NCBI GenBank assembly: GCA_900323505.1
Contig: OOIN01000008.1
Span: 434,001 to 498,000, forward strand
Direction of reading: 5' to 3'
Length of the DNA: 64,000 bases
Origin: Ustilago trichophora
Taxonomy: Eukaryota; Basidiomycota; Ustilaginomycetes; Ustilaginales; Ustilaginaceae
The notes beneath the pieces were generated by a model. It was not told where the DNA came from and ran no database searches. It saw only the letters and a program-made list of their open reading frames with translations. Shown here one piece after another: positions 33,501-41,322 of the stretch (the first letter of the stretch is position 1; each line of letters begins with the position of its first letter). Both the position numbers and the translations under genes were made by a program.

Positions 33501-35043
33501 CGGCCAGCCACAGAAGGCGTTCCCAAGACAGGGCTGGCGGCAGAGCTTCCAATGCCGCAGATGACGAGTTGTGGCGCAACGACGACATGTCCTGGTACGA
33601 ACGTCGGTCCATGAGGAAGATCTGCTGCGGACGATAGAAGGGTCCAAACTCTTGGTCGAAGATCTCCTTCTGCACCTTGGCTGTCGAGCTCGGTGCCACC
33701 CAGAGACGGACGGGATCCACTTCCACCTCAAAGTCTTTCCAGCCAATGTTGGCAAGCCCGACAAAGACTGCAGCTATCATGAAGGTAAGCCAAGGGTGAC
33801 TAGCGCAGAAAAGACCAAGCCGGTAGAAGGACCGAGTCAAGAGCTGATTGAGGGCGTACTTGCGTGGTTGTAGTGCACCCAACGCCGAAAGGTTATCGTT
33901 ACGTTCCAGCCCGATCCCGCGATAGGTGCCGTCCGGAGCAGAGCTGGCAGAGCTCTCTTCGCCCAGGTGACCTGCACTACGTGCCCTAACAGGGCCACCG
34001 GCGTAAGATTGACTGGCCTGCGGTCTGCTCTCGACGCCGTCCAGCGAGTCCTCCGAATCCATCCGGACCCGTTCGAAGCCGCTAGACTGGCTGAAGAGAC
34101 TGAGACCACTAGTGCGGTGCGGTAACGCGATAGCTCCTCGACGACCTCGAAAGAGCCTCTGAAGAGGTTGCCAGAACCATGCTAGCAGGACTAGAAGCGA
34201 GTAGAGGAGGACGGCGGAGAAGGTGAAGCAGGAGATGGAGCCAATTGAGCAGGTGCTGCCGTGGGTGTTTGATGGCGGCAGCTCTGGCAGAGCTGTGCAG
34301 GTGTCGGGACAGTCAACGCAAGCACATCGCGACAAGAGGTCGGGATCACTGCACTGTCTGGGGTTTTCGTTGAAAGGAATTGGCGGCCAATGCGAGTCGT
34401 TTCGAAGTCGAGCTGAGGTCGCGTAGCTCAGCTCCAAGACACTGTCCGAGGCCTGGCTGGGGAAGTTGATCTGGAAAGGACTGCCCAGCAACGGCTTCTC
34501 GTCACCGAGAAATTTGAGAAAAGCGTCTGGTTCTTTGGCACCGCCACCGATCAGCTCCATTGCGAATCCGTTGCTGGCTCCAAACTTGACGTTCTTGCAG
34601 CTGTCAAAGAATTTTTGCTTCCAATCCGTATCGATGTAGTACTCAACTGTTTTGACAGCTTCGGATGGTTTACCATCGCTTCCAGTCACTTGTTGTGTCT
34701 CGACGACATCTACAAATTGAGCCTGATTAGGTGAGCAGGTAAACGAGCAGAACAGGGACCGAAAGTTGTTGCGACAGGCGGGGCAAGAGGAGATCAATGG
34801 CTCTGCTTGCTGCAAGTTGGCAGAAAGGCTGTCGACCTGTGCTTGCGTGCAGCAGACCGGTCCTTCAGCAAAATCAGAGCCGCAAATAGCCACGAGTAGC
34901 TCTCGGAAGCCATCTTCCTTTGGCATAGATGCCTTTTCGTCAACTGAACATGGCAAGTCGGGGCTGAAGACGCTCTTCTTGCCGCAGTTGCCTTTCATGT
35001 GGCAGCGTCCCAGCGGACGTGCCTTGGCTGCGCTGTTGGCCAT
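30562..35043 (-). CDS. NCR1: NPC1-type sterol transporter
   Basis: A 1493-residue intronless membrane protein. The N-terminal sterol-binding domain (about 10-250) has the Cys-rich NPC1 pattern, including SSCPACRNNFRSLFCSFTCSPNQ-like spacing. A first membrane span is at about 270-290, then a large luminal loop. The sterol-sensing domain covers about 766-960 (LINTYCISSKFTLGLFG ... LLAVGVDNIFLLCNEMDR). A Cys-rich luminal loop and a second set of spans follow, ending in an acidic tail. NPC1/Ncr1 exports sterol from the vacuole or lysosome lumen. Oddity: the ATG at 35043 gives MANSAAKARPLGRCHMKGNC, in which the mature N-terminus follows almost at once and no signal peptide is visible; the frame stays open further upstream without another ATG. 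A signal-peptide exon may lie upstream. Confidence 0.92.
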   Translation of the reverse strand: MANSAAKARPLGRCHMKGNCGKKSVFSPDLPCSVDEKASMPKEDGFRELLVAICGSDFAEGPVCCTQAQVDSLSANLQQAEPLISSCPACRNNFRSLFCSFTCSPNQAQFVDVVETQQVTGSDGKPSEAVKTVEYYIDTDWKQKFFDSCKNVKFGASNGFAMELIGGGAKEPDAFLKFLGDEKPLLGSPFQINFPSQASDSVLELSYATSARLRNDSHWPPIPFNENPRQCSDPDLLSRCACVDCPDTCTALPELPPSNTHGSTCSIGSISCFTFSAVLLYSLLVLLAWFWQPLQRLFRGRRGAIALPHRTSGLSLFSQSSGFERVRMDSEDSLDGVESRPQASQSYAGGPVRARSAGHLGEESSASSAPDGTYRGIGLERNDNLSALGALQPRKYALNQLLTRSFYRLGLFCASHPWLTFMIAAVFVGLANIGWKDFEVEVDPVRLWVAPSSTAKVQKEIFDQEFGPFYRPQQIFLMDRRSYQDMSSLRHNSSSAALEALPPALSWERLLWLADLEKEVRELKSPSGITLQDVCLAPAGPGTPCVVQSILGYFQDDPSGYGLDANNWDQALDQCGSNPAECLPLFGQPLKPNIILGGLPDDAEPSQARSAVVTYVLNNSLNSTLLKAAEDWERQLLGLLEQVAADPTSDSKAKDVAVEAHPLSVRRQELGIQIAFSTGVSLETEIGSSSNTDVGIVVLSYLTMFIYVALTLGGRSNISPGPVDGEEDGSPIAEPGSYPRMSAATPRRAASGGVALFLQTALRRSRTLINTYCISSKFTLGLFGIIIVLGSVSCAVGIFSAMGVKVTLIIAEVIPFMLLAVGVDNIFLLCNEMDRQALQQISAGAGIPQSDSLTAGSGGPSMGPSGHPTLSPTDEIESRGDLYMDAHISASQPARMSVEERAARCLARVGPSILLSATTQIVAFLLGAVVPMPAVRNFALYAAGSMLIVAVLHCTVFIAAMTLDARRVESGRIDCLPCLKAPPRQSQIQLPTDASTATKEGSLDSFIRYRFAPTLLRPGVKRLVVAAFGALAVFSSIGVRRIEMGLDQRLALPSKSYLRPYFDAIDVFLDVGPPVYFVASGEEVSERQGQRGLCGRFTTCEPLSLANTLEGERQRAEVSWIAEPASSWIDDFLQWLNPILDGCCRVKISDPSVFCGPRDSPFSCQPCFEGRDPPWNITMDGLPEGEEFYRYLRTWLESPTDQECPLGGQAAYSSALSIVMDPNTGKESVRSSHFRTYFSPLRSQSDFIGALEQSQRISSDISERVGYRVFPYSLFFIFFEQYTYLLSMAVQVLGSAAVAIFAINTVLLGSWRTGAVVTLSVASAVFLVAGSMGFWGIQFNALTLVNLSVCAAIGVEFCAHIARAFMRAPGALPRSHPMSQKERDERAWLALTDVGGAVVNGIFSTKLIGVGVLIFTKSDLLKLYYAKTWMCLIIGGLLHGLILLPVLLSWLGGRGWSGGEDESDVKRRLNRAGSEYRPMMASEPGASDDEEDL

Positions 35044-35545
35044 CTTGGCGTCCTTGCCACGAGGCGAGTCTCTATTCGGCAGCGTTTCGTTGTGGCTGCA
35101 GGCGAGAGCTGGAGTGATGAAGGGAGCAGGGCGATCGACGGATGGTGATCAGCACAGTGATGGTGTTTGTTTGTGATGGCTGTGCACAGTCTCGAGACGG
35201 AAGGCCCAAGCGCGGCCGATTGTGGAGGCATGGCCGGGACGCGTCTTTGAGTCGGACCCTTCTTTTTTTTTTTCCCCCCGACGCAGCGAGACGCGGAATG
35301 CGAATCGCGTACAGTGTTTTCAAAATTGATGGTTTTTTTTGGTCCTGACAAGACTGTGGAACAGAATCACAAATTATTGGCCATTTCACAAAGATTTCGA
35401 GGCTAAATTGCTCGTTTCCGTAAATTTGCACTCACCCGTATAACTTACTGCGCAACCGTCAACTGGTTGCTTGCTGTCTTGAAGAAACGAGACATTTGTG
35501 ACGAAGACCTTACTCATGGCTGCTTTCCAGACATGGATCTTCCTA

Positions 35546-35707
35546 TAACGGGAGTGGCCCATAACAGAGTCAGGCCCATTAAAGAATCAGCAACACAAAA
35601 TATGCACACTTTTGTTGTATTCCTACTTGAAATTTTTTGAACACTTTGGGAAAAATTGTATTTGTGATTCTTTAATGGGCCTGACTCTGTTATCACGACT
35701 CCCGTTA
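35546..35707. mobile_element. Family A inverted-repeat element, copy A1
   Basis: 162 bp, bounded by TAACGGGAGTGGCCC on the left and its partial complement ending CTCCCGTTA on the right. The inner part of the repeats (AGAGTCAGGCCCATTAAAGA and complement) matches fully. The spacer reads ATGCACACTTTTGTTGTATT in this orientation. The right arm has a small change (CACGA for GGGCCA). Confidence 0.7.
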
Positions 35708-35849
35708 CTAGTTCTGTAGTGTTTGAGCGCCGTAAGAAATCCGCAAAAAATGCTGCTTCCTATCCGGGAAAGCAGCCGACTCATGACCTTGGACAACTTT
35801 TCGCCCACTCGCAAGCAAACTCGCCGCAAATCTGGCGCATCGCCATCAC

Positions 35850-36079
35850 TCACATCGTAAAAAAAGTAAAAATCCGTCATGAAGCCACCCTCGAAGCCAC
35901 CCCGGGTGGCTACATCACCGAAGCCACCCTTGAAGGCACCCCCGATCTGGCTGGCTTCGAAGGTGGGTTTTCGCTTTAGCCACCCCGGGTGGCTTTGCAG
36001 CTGGCTTCTCAGTGTAGCCACCCCGGGTGGCTTCATGGGTGGCTTTGTGACGGATTTTTTCATTTATTCAGGAAGTGAC
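35850..36079. repeat. Family C inverted-repeat element, copy C1
   Basis: About 230 bp, the largest copy. Left end TCACATCGTAAAAAAAGTAA, right end ...TTTCATTTATTCAGGAAGTGAC. Just inside, AAATCCGTCATGAAGCCACC is mirrored on the right. The hairpin-forming unit AGCCACCCCGGGTGGCT (8-bp arms around one C) occurs three times, at 35895, 35978 and 36016. Confidence 0.7.
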
Positions 36080-36151
36080 TATTTAGGGAATGATCAGAGC
36101 TCTCCGTGTCAAAACCATGTTTTGTAAAAAGTTAAATAAAAATGACTTAGT

Positions 36152-36306
36152 TAACGTGAGTGGCCCATAATAGAGTCAGGCCCATCAAAGAATCAGCGTT
36201 ACAAAAACATGCACGCTTTTGTATTCCTATTTGGATTTTTTGAACTCTTTGGGGGAAAGTTGTGTTTCTTTAATGGGCCTGACTCTGTTATGGGCCACTC
36301 CCGTTA
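36152..36306. mobile_element. Family A inverted-repeat element, copy A2
   Basis: 155 bp, from TAACGTGAGTGGCCC to GGGCCACTCCCGTTA. Terminal repeats of about 40 nt match with only a few differences. Internal spacer in the same orientation as A1, somewhat diverged. Confidence 0.72.
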
Positions 36307-36392
36307 CATCTCTTGCGAAAGTGTTCAGGATGACTGAATGCGTGGACTGATTTCCCAAAAAGGGAAACATCGAACCCGAAGACACTTAAGCA

Positions 36393-36549
36393 AACGGGAC
36401 TGGCCCATTAATGGGTCAGGCCCGTTTGTGGGTCAACAGGCATGAACAATTTTTGCGAAAAGCTTTTCAAAAAAAAACTTGAAGTTGAAAAGCTCCTCAA
36501 AATTGTATTGGTGCAGTAATCGACCTGACCCGTTTATGGGCCAGTCACG
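36393..36549. mobile_element. Family B inverted-repeat element, copy B1
   Basis: About 157 bp. Ends AACGGGACTGGCCCATTAAT and ...TTTATGGGCCAGTCACG are inverted repeats related to family A but with GACTGGCCC instead of GAGTGGCCC and a different spacer. It is not cleanly bounded by TA. Confidence 0.6.
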
Positions 36550-36595
36550 ATGTTCATAATGAGAATGACAAAAAAAGCTAAGAATCAGTCAACGC

Positions 36596-36790
36596 GATCA
36601 TATCGTAAAAAGGGAAATCAGTCTCGAAGCCACCCTCGAAGCCAACCCCAATTTGCTGGCTTCTTGCAGAGGGGTGTGGGCTCGTGAGTGAATTCGTTAG
36701 CCACCTTGGGTGGCTTGACAGAAAGCCAGCTGATCGGAGGTGGCTTCGAGTGTGACTAAGTTACGATATCCCACTTTCCCGGGAAATGAT
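36596..36790. repeat. Family C inverted-repeat element, copy C2
   Basis: Left end GATCATATCGTAAAAAGGGA, right end around TTACGATATCCCACTTTCCC. Core with GAAGCCACCCTCGAAGCCA and AGCCACCTTGGGTGGCT. Ends are less well preserved than in C3 and C4. Confidence 0.6.
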
Positions 36791-36913
36791 TCGCAACACG
36801 AAAAATCCACGTCAAGTGTGTAAATAATTGAAATAAATAAGTTACACTTGTTGCTCCCGAATAAATGCGGTGTGCATAAAACGTGACAAAGACGATCAAA
36901 CTCCTGTGCACGA

Positions 36914-37089
36914 TCACATCCTAAAAAAGTAAAAGTTGGACCCCAGAGCCACCGGAGCAACCACCCACCCTCATGCCTGGGTGATTGCTACTGGGGAGCC
37001 ATTCCGCAAGCACCCCCGATCTAGGTGCTTGCTCTGGGTGATTGCCAGGGTGCTTTCAGGGTCCAGCTTTTCCTCTTCTTACGATGTGA
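36914..37089. repeat. Family C inverted-repeat element, copy C3
   Basis: 176 bp, from TCACATCCTAAAAAAGTAAA to ...CTTCTTACGATGTGA. The inner arms (GTTGGACCC... and ...GGGTCCAGC) match each other but the core differs from other copies (GGGTGATTGC and AGCACCC/GGGTGCT units), so it is a diverged subfamily. Confidence 0.6.
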
Positions 37090-37130
37090 CTAAATCAGTA
37101 CAGAGTCAACGTGTTGTGGAAAATATTTGG

Positions 37131-37295
37131 TAACGTGAGTGGCCCATAACAGAGTCAGGCCCATCAAGGAATCACAAATACAATTTTTCCCCCAAAGTGT
37201 TCATAAAATTTCAAGTAGGAATACAACAAAAGTGTGCATATTTTGTATTGCTGATTCTTTAATGGGCCTGACTCTGTTATGGGCCACTCCCGTTA
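37131..37295. mobile_element. Family A inverted-repeat element, copy A3
   Basis: 165 bp, from TAACGTGAGTGGCCC to GGGCCACTCCCGTTA. The terminal repeats are nearly perfect. The internal spacer is the reverse complement of the spacer in A1, so this copy is inserted in the opposite orientation. It is directly followed, 3 nt later, by element B2. Confidence 0.75.
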
Positions 37296-37298
37296 AGT

Positions 37299-37443
37299 TA
37301 ACGTGACTGGCCCATTAAAGAGTCAGGCCCATTGGTGACCCACCAATAACAATTTTTAGGAGCTTTTGGACTTCATTTTCAGGTGTTTGGAATGCTTCTC
37401 GCAAAAATTGTATAGGTGACCCACTAATGGGCCAGTCACGTTA
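37299..37443. mobile_element. Family B inverted-repeat element, copy B2
   Basis: 145 bp, from TAACGTGACTGGCCCATTA to TAATGGGCCAGTCACGTTA: perfect 19-nt terminal inverted repeats bounded by TA. Immediately downstream lies a truncated family A right arm. Confidence 0.75.
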
Positions 37444-37487
37444 TTTGTGATTCTTTGATGGGTCTGACTCTGTTATGGGCCACTCCC
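37444..37487. repeat. Truncated family A arm (A4)
   Basis: About 44 bp matching the right terminal repeat of family A (GGTCTGACTCTGTTATGGGC then CACTCCC). Its left part is missing; element B2 lies where it would be. Confidence 0.6.
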
Positions 37488-37703
37488 AGTATGGCCCGTC
37501 ACGCACAGCGTAGGTAGTCTTTTCAGTCTTCTGTCCCAGTCAAAGGATATGGAGAAGGGAACTACCAACCTGTCGAAATTCATGATTACCAGATGGTCCC
37601 GTATTTCTCTTTCTTTACAATGCGAGCTTCGGCTTTCTTCGCGGCCTTAAAGAAAGTCATGTGGTTTCGACATCAGACAGACATTGCGAGCGACTATTGT
37701 GAA

Positions 37704-37900
37704 TCACATCGTAAAAAAAGGAAAAATTCGTCATGAAGCTACCCTTGAAGCCAACCCCAATTGGCTGGCTTCCTGCAAAGCCACCCCGGGTGGGTTTGGT
37801 AGCCACCTAGGGTGGCTTCACAATCTGTGAATAAGCCAGCTGATCGGGGATGGCTTCAAGGGTGGCTTCGTGACGGATTTTTCCTTTTTTCACGATGTGA
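37704..37900. repeat. Family C inverted-repeat element, copy C4
   Basis: 197 bp with the best-preserved ends of the family: TCACATCGTAAAAAAAGGAA on the left and ...CCTTTTTTCACGATGTGA on the right. The core has alternating GAAGCCA/TGGCTTC units and AGCCACCTAGGGTGGCT. Confidence 0.75.
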
Positions 37901-37971
37901 TTTTTTTTTTCTTCTTGACGAGCGGGTGCTCGAAGATCATCAAATGCTGTAAGTCAACTGTTAAGTTACTT

Positions 37972-38131
37972 TAACGGGAGTGGCCCATAACAGAGTCAGG
38001 CCCATTAAAGAATCAGCAATACAAAATATGCACACTTTTGTATTCCTACTTGAGATTTTATGAACACTTTGGGGAAAAATTGTATTTATGATTTTTTAAT
38101 GGGCCTGATTCTGTTATGTGCCACTCCCGTA
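37972..38131. mobile_element. Family A inverted-repeat element, copy A5
   Basis: 160 bp, from TAACGGGAGTGGCCC to GTGCCACTCCCGTA. The spacer is nearly identical to A1 and in the same orientation. The right arm carries a few substitutions and the terminal TA is changed to AC. Confidence 0.7.
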
Positions 38132-38199
38132 CGTTCATGATGGAAGAAATTCGTAGCTCCGTAATCGGCAGATGCTTATGGGCCGTTCTAACAGAATCA

Positions 38200-38328
38200 A
38201 AACAGAAAATAAAAAGAATCATGAATCCGTCGGCGAAGCCATTCTTGAAGCCACCTGAGATGGCTACAGTGCGAAGCCAGCCAATTCGGAGGTGGCTTCA
38301 TGACGGATTCTTCCTCTTTCAGGATGTG
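38200..38328. repeat. Family C inverted-repeat element, copy C5 (degenerate)
   Basis: The right arm (GGTGGCTTCATGACGGATTC, then TTCCTCTTTCAGGATGTGA) is clear; the left arm is weak (AAAATAAAAAGAATCATGAA). Core GAAGCCACC / GATGGCT units are present. Confidence 0.5.
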
Positions 38329-38808
38329 AAACTGATGATGACATTCATTCATGATTGACAACAATATCTTCCTGACAAATTTATGATAGAACGCCCAAAC
38401 CCTCTGATCGGGTAGTCGTAACGTTCATACTTAAGAAAGGCAAGGCATGCCGCTTTGACACAATCGCAGGCGGAGCTGGTCGGTGACGAACAAGTGGTTG
38501 TGTGAATGCGTAAGCTCGAACGCTAGTCGAGACTCTTGAATTCTTCCGACAAGCCAAACAGGATCTAACGTTCGCTGTTGAAGCAAGGTGAGGCTCAGGA
38601 CACGAGGATCCCTCCTTCGAAGCGTTCCTGGAGCATTCAAGGTAGGCACCGCACCGTCCCAGTGCCAAGCCTGTGATGGAGCACAAGCATCTTGCGTCGC
38701 ACTCAGACTAGCTGGATCGATTCGTGATTCTGTCTAATCACAGATGCAGATGGAGGAAGGCTTGCTGCTCGCCAAGACCCAGCGGGGCTTCGCAGACCAC
38801 AGTGTCAA

Positions 38809-38942
38809 TCATATTCGTCGTTGTAAAGAACGGAGACTTACGTCCGGGAGCCCACCTAAGCAACCACCCGAGGGTGGGTGCTCACAGGAACCACCCCGAG
38901 TGGCTGCGGGGGTCCCACACGTACCTTTCCGTTCTTCATGAT
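38809..38942. repeat. Family C-like element, copy C6 (degenerate)
   Basis: ATCATATTCG...GTAAAGAACGGAGACTTACG on the left is mirrored by CGTACCTTTCCGTTCTTCATGAT on the right, with GGGAGCCCACC and AACCACCCGAGGGTGGGT units between. Close to the STN1 stop codon (38992). Confidence 0.5.
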
Positions 38943-38991
38943 AGAGAAGTACAGACGCGCAGGCGTTGAACATGTGGAAGAGCCATGGCTG

Positions 38992-40809
38992 TCAATCGAT
39001 TACAATGGGAGTACAACGTGCATAATACAAAGAGAGACTGTCTTGAACAAGAGAACGGTTGATGTAGCGAAAACGATCGTCAAAGATGCGGAGTCGAGCA
39101 ATGAGGTCGTCAACATCATTGGATGCAGCATTCTGTGGCGACACCACTGCTTTGCTGCTGCCAAGCAGCTTATGCAGAGGCTTGAGAAGGTACTCTGGTG
39201 TGACAAGACAATACCGATCAGCACTGCTTGCTACATCCGTTTCCGAGGATTTGGGGAACTCGGACTCGGACTGATCTGCTTCGGCCAGAGTGACGAAGCC
39301 GTCCTGCATCATCTTGCGGATAGCCCATTCAAATAGCCGTCGCGCTTTCTCTGCGTGCTGCTCGGAAGTGTCCTTGTCCTTGGGAATGCGACGCGAAGAG
39401 TCGGCATAGCGAGAAGCTAGACGATGCTGCAAACGAACGCGGACAAGGCGACGGGCGAGAGAGAAGAGGGCAGTATCAGACCAGAGATCCGAGATCGCAA
39501 ACGATTGAAGGGGGTAGCAATGACTGATGTGCTGCTGCAATTGCAGCTGAAAGTAGGATTCGGTCAACTTGTGATCAGAGATCTTGTCATGGGTGCGAAG
39601 CTGTCGAGCGTTGGCCTGGGAGGAACGGGAACGCTCGCTGCCTTGAGGCGAATTGCCGTGCGGCATTGATGTCGATTGCGCTGAGGACCACGGGGCCGGA
39701 ACGTCGCTGGAGAGCAATCTGCGCGCCTCGTCTCGCGAGAGGCGTTGTCTGTCTGTAACCTCCTGCTTGCCTACATCGGGATTGACCATTGGTGCCGACA
39801 TGGCTTTCTCGTCTTGTGACGAATCGGACAGAAGTCGACGCGCTGATAGTCTCAAGGAAGATGGTTGGAGTCCAGACTCCTGTTTAGCAGCTGCCTTGAC
39901 TGAATCGAGGCGTTTCCAATCGAAAGGGTGTCGGTAAAGCTCGTTCTCGAGTTTGATAACGTCGATTTGATGATGACACTCCATGTTTACATCTTCGCAC
40001 AAAACTAGAAGCGAAAGAGAGGTGGCAGCTAGTGTCAGAACAGACTAGAGCGATTGAGGTGACAGAGGCCATCGAACACTGTACTCACTCATTTGCTGGA
40101 CGAGCAGAAACCTGTCACCACCGCGATCGATCTGAATCTTTCCAGCACATCTGACGAGGTCCGCCACCTCGAAGCGTGGGTGGAGCGGTGGCAAAAAGGA
40201 GTAAGATGCTCCGCTGTCTTGACGGCCTGAGGACGTCGAACCTTTGGGCTGAGGCGGCATGATGTAGCATTCGGGCACACCGCATGGGTTTGACACATTG
40301 GGTCGAGTCTGAAGAGGACGTGACTCGGATTGGCGAAGCGACTTGCGAGTTTCCAAGACACGCAGTACGGATGTCCCATCGTCCACTGTGTTCAGATGGA
40401 AGGGGAGTCGCAAAGGTCAGCTTTGCGGGCAGGAACATGCGAGCATACTTTGGAGGAACGTACCTTCGTAGGTCACCTGATCTTCTTTTGGTGTCACCCC
40501 GACAATCATACCGCAGACCTCGGCAACGAGACCCGGTGTCTCGTGATGAAGAAAGAGGTTGTGGCCTGAGATATAGGTATGGGGATTGAATCATGTGATG
40601 TTAGTAGTAGTCACGACCGAGAAGGAACGGGCGGTAGTGCCGATATACCAAGACTTACCTCCAAGAGCATGTGAGAGTGACGGGATCGTTTTGATATGAC
40701 GCACATGTCGGCAGGTGCACTTGAGCACAGCGGAGGGACTGCGCTCAGCCCACTCGTAAAGCTTTACTACATCGCTGTCCGACAGGGTCCGAGAAGAGAG
40801 GCTTTGCAT
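38992..40809 (-). CDS. STN1: CST complex subunit STN1 (four exons)
   Basis: Exons 40809-40659, 40565-40464, 40385-40089 and 40004-38992 (introns 93, 78 and 84 nt, all GT-AG) join in frame to 520 residues. Residues about 50-205 form an OB fold in the STN1 style: GLVAEVCGMIVGVTPKEDQV, then the junction-restored VDDGTSVLRVLE, FEVADLVRCAGKIQIDRGGD, and CEDVNMECHHQIDVIKLENE before an aromatic P-F. The rest has a Ser/Arg-rich linker and a C-terminal winged-helix-like segment (ARRLFEWAIRKMMQDGFVTL). STN1 with TEN1 (and CTC1/Cdc13) binds single-stranded telomeric DNA and helps polymerase alpha-primase. The start is uncertain: the ATG at 40809 is the first in frame, but the frame stays open upstream to a possible splice acceptor at 40890. 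Sequence divergence is high, so the call rests on the OB-fold pattern. Confidence 0.7.
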
Positions 40810-41322
40810 CCCGTGAGCAGAGACGAGGCCATGAAGTTCTGCGTTGTTGTTCTTGAGATTAAAGGTTGGGCGCAGTTGCAACCCGGAGGCTGAAAAGAGG
40901 CGATGAGGCGGCGGTCATGTCATCGATGCTTGTTGCTGTGAGTGGTGGCGAGTTGGCAGCAGAGGTGGATGTCCAGCCTCTTTTGGTCAATTTCAAAAGC
41001 AGATGGAGGTGGTGATGATGATGATGATGGTGATGATAAGAAGAAGAGATCAACGATGAATGAGTAATTGTCTGAGACCAACACTTTAATAGACACCAGA
41101 CTCCTCTTCAAAAAAAGCTGAAAATGCAACTATTTTTGCAGAAAGTGTTGATCTGCTCCTCATCTCACGACGCGTCCTTGGAAGGCATCAAACAAAGACC
41201 CTTTTTCTTCTTCCAACCCTCAGCCCGATATTTACTGTACTGTACAGTACATACATTCTCAATCTGCTCTTGACACACTCCCGCTTCACAACCAACAACG
41301 TCTTCCTCTACCATCAAGCATC
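40810..41322. promoter_or_regulatory. Divergent region STN1 / CHZ1
   Basis: 513 bp. Contains an ATG/CAT-type microsatellite (about 41013-41036) and, 75-90 bp before the CHZ1 ATG, the palindrome GTACTGTACAGTAC (41237-41250) followed by ATACATTC. Confidence 0.55.

Larger units (their letters stand above)
35044..38991. other. Gene-free interval rich in inverted-repeat elements
   Basis: 3.95 kb between the NPC1 5' end and the STN1 3' end without a supportable gene. At least six family A/B elements and six family C elements lie between 35546 and 38942. Sequence between elements (35044-35545, 36800-36910, 37490-37700, 38330-38800) looks unique and non-coding. Short open frames here are produced by the repeats themselves. 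No transposase or reverse transcriptase motif was found in any frame. Confidence 0.75.

Noticed and set aside
35719..36127. Small open frames rich in Lys-Pro-Pro and Gly in the repeat cluster
   Set aside because: They are translations of the family C repeat units, not genes.
38381..38686. Possible 101-residue gene on the minus strand
   Set aside because: No recognisable motif, lies among degenerate repeats, and no splice partners were apparent.
35546..38942. CRISPR-like array or tandem satellite
   Set aside because: Repeats are inverted, not direct with regular spacing, and the genome is eukaryotic. Copies are separated by unique sequence.
35546..38942. LTR retrotransposon or telomeric/subtelomeric repeat
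   Set aside because: No direct long terminal repeats, primer-binding site, reverse transcriptase or TTAGGG arrays were seen.
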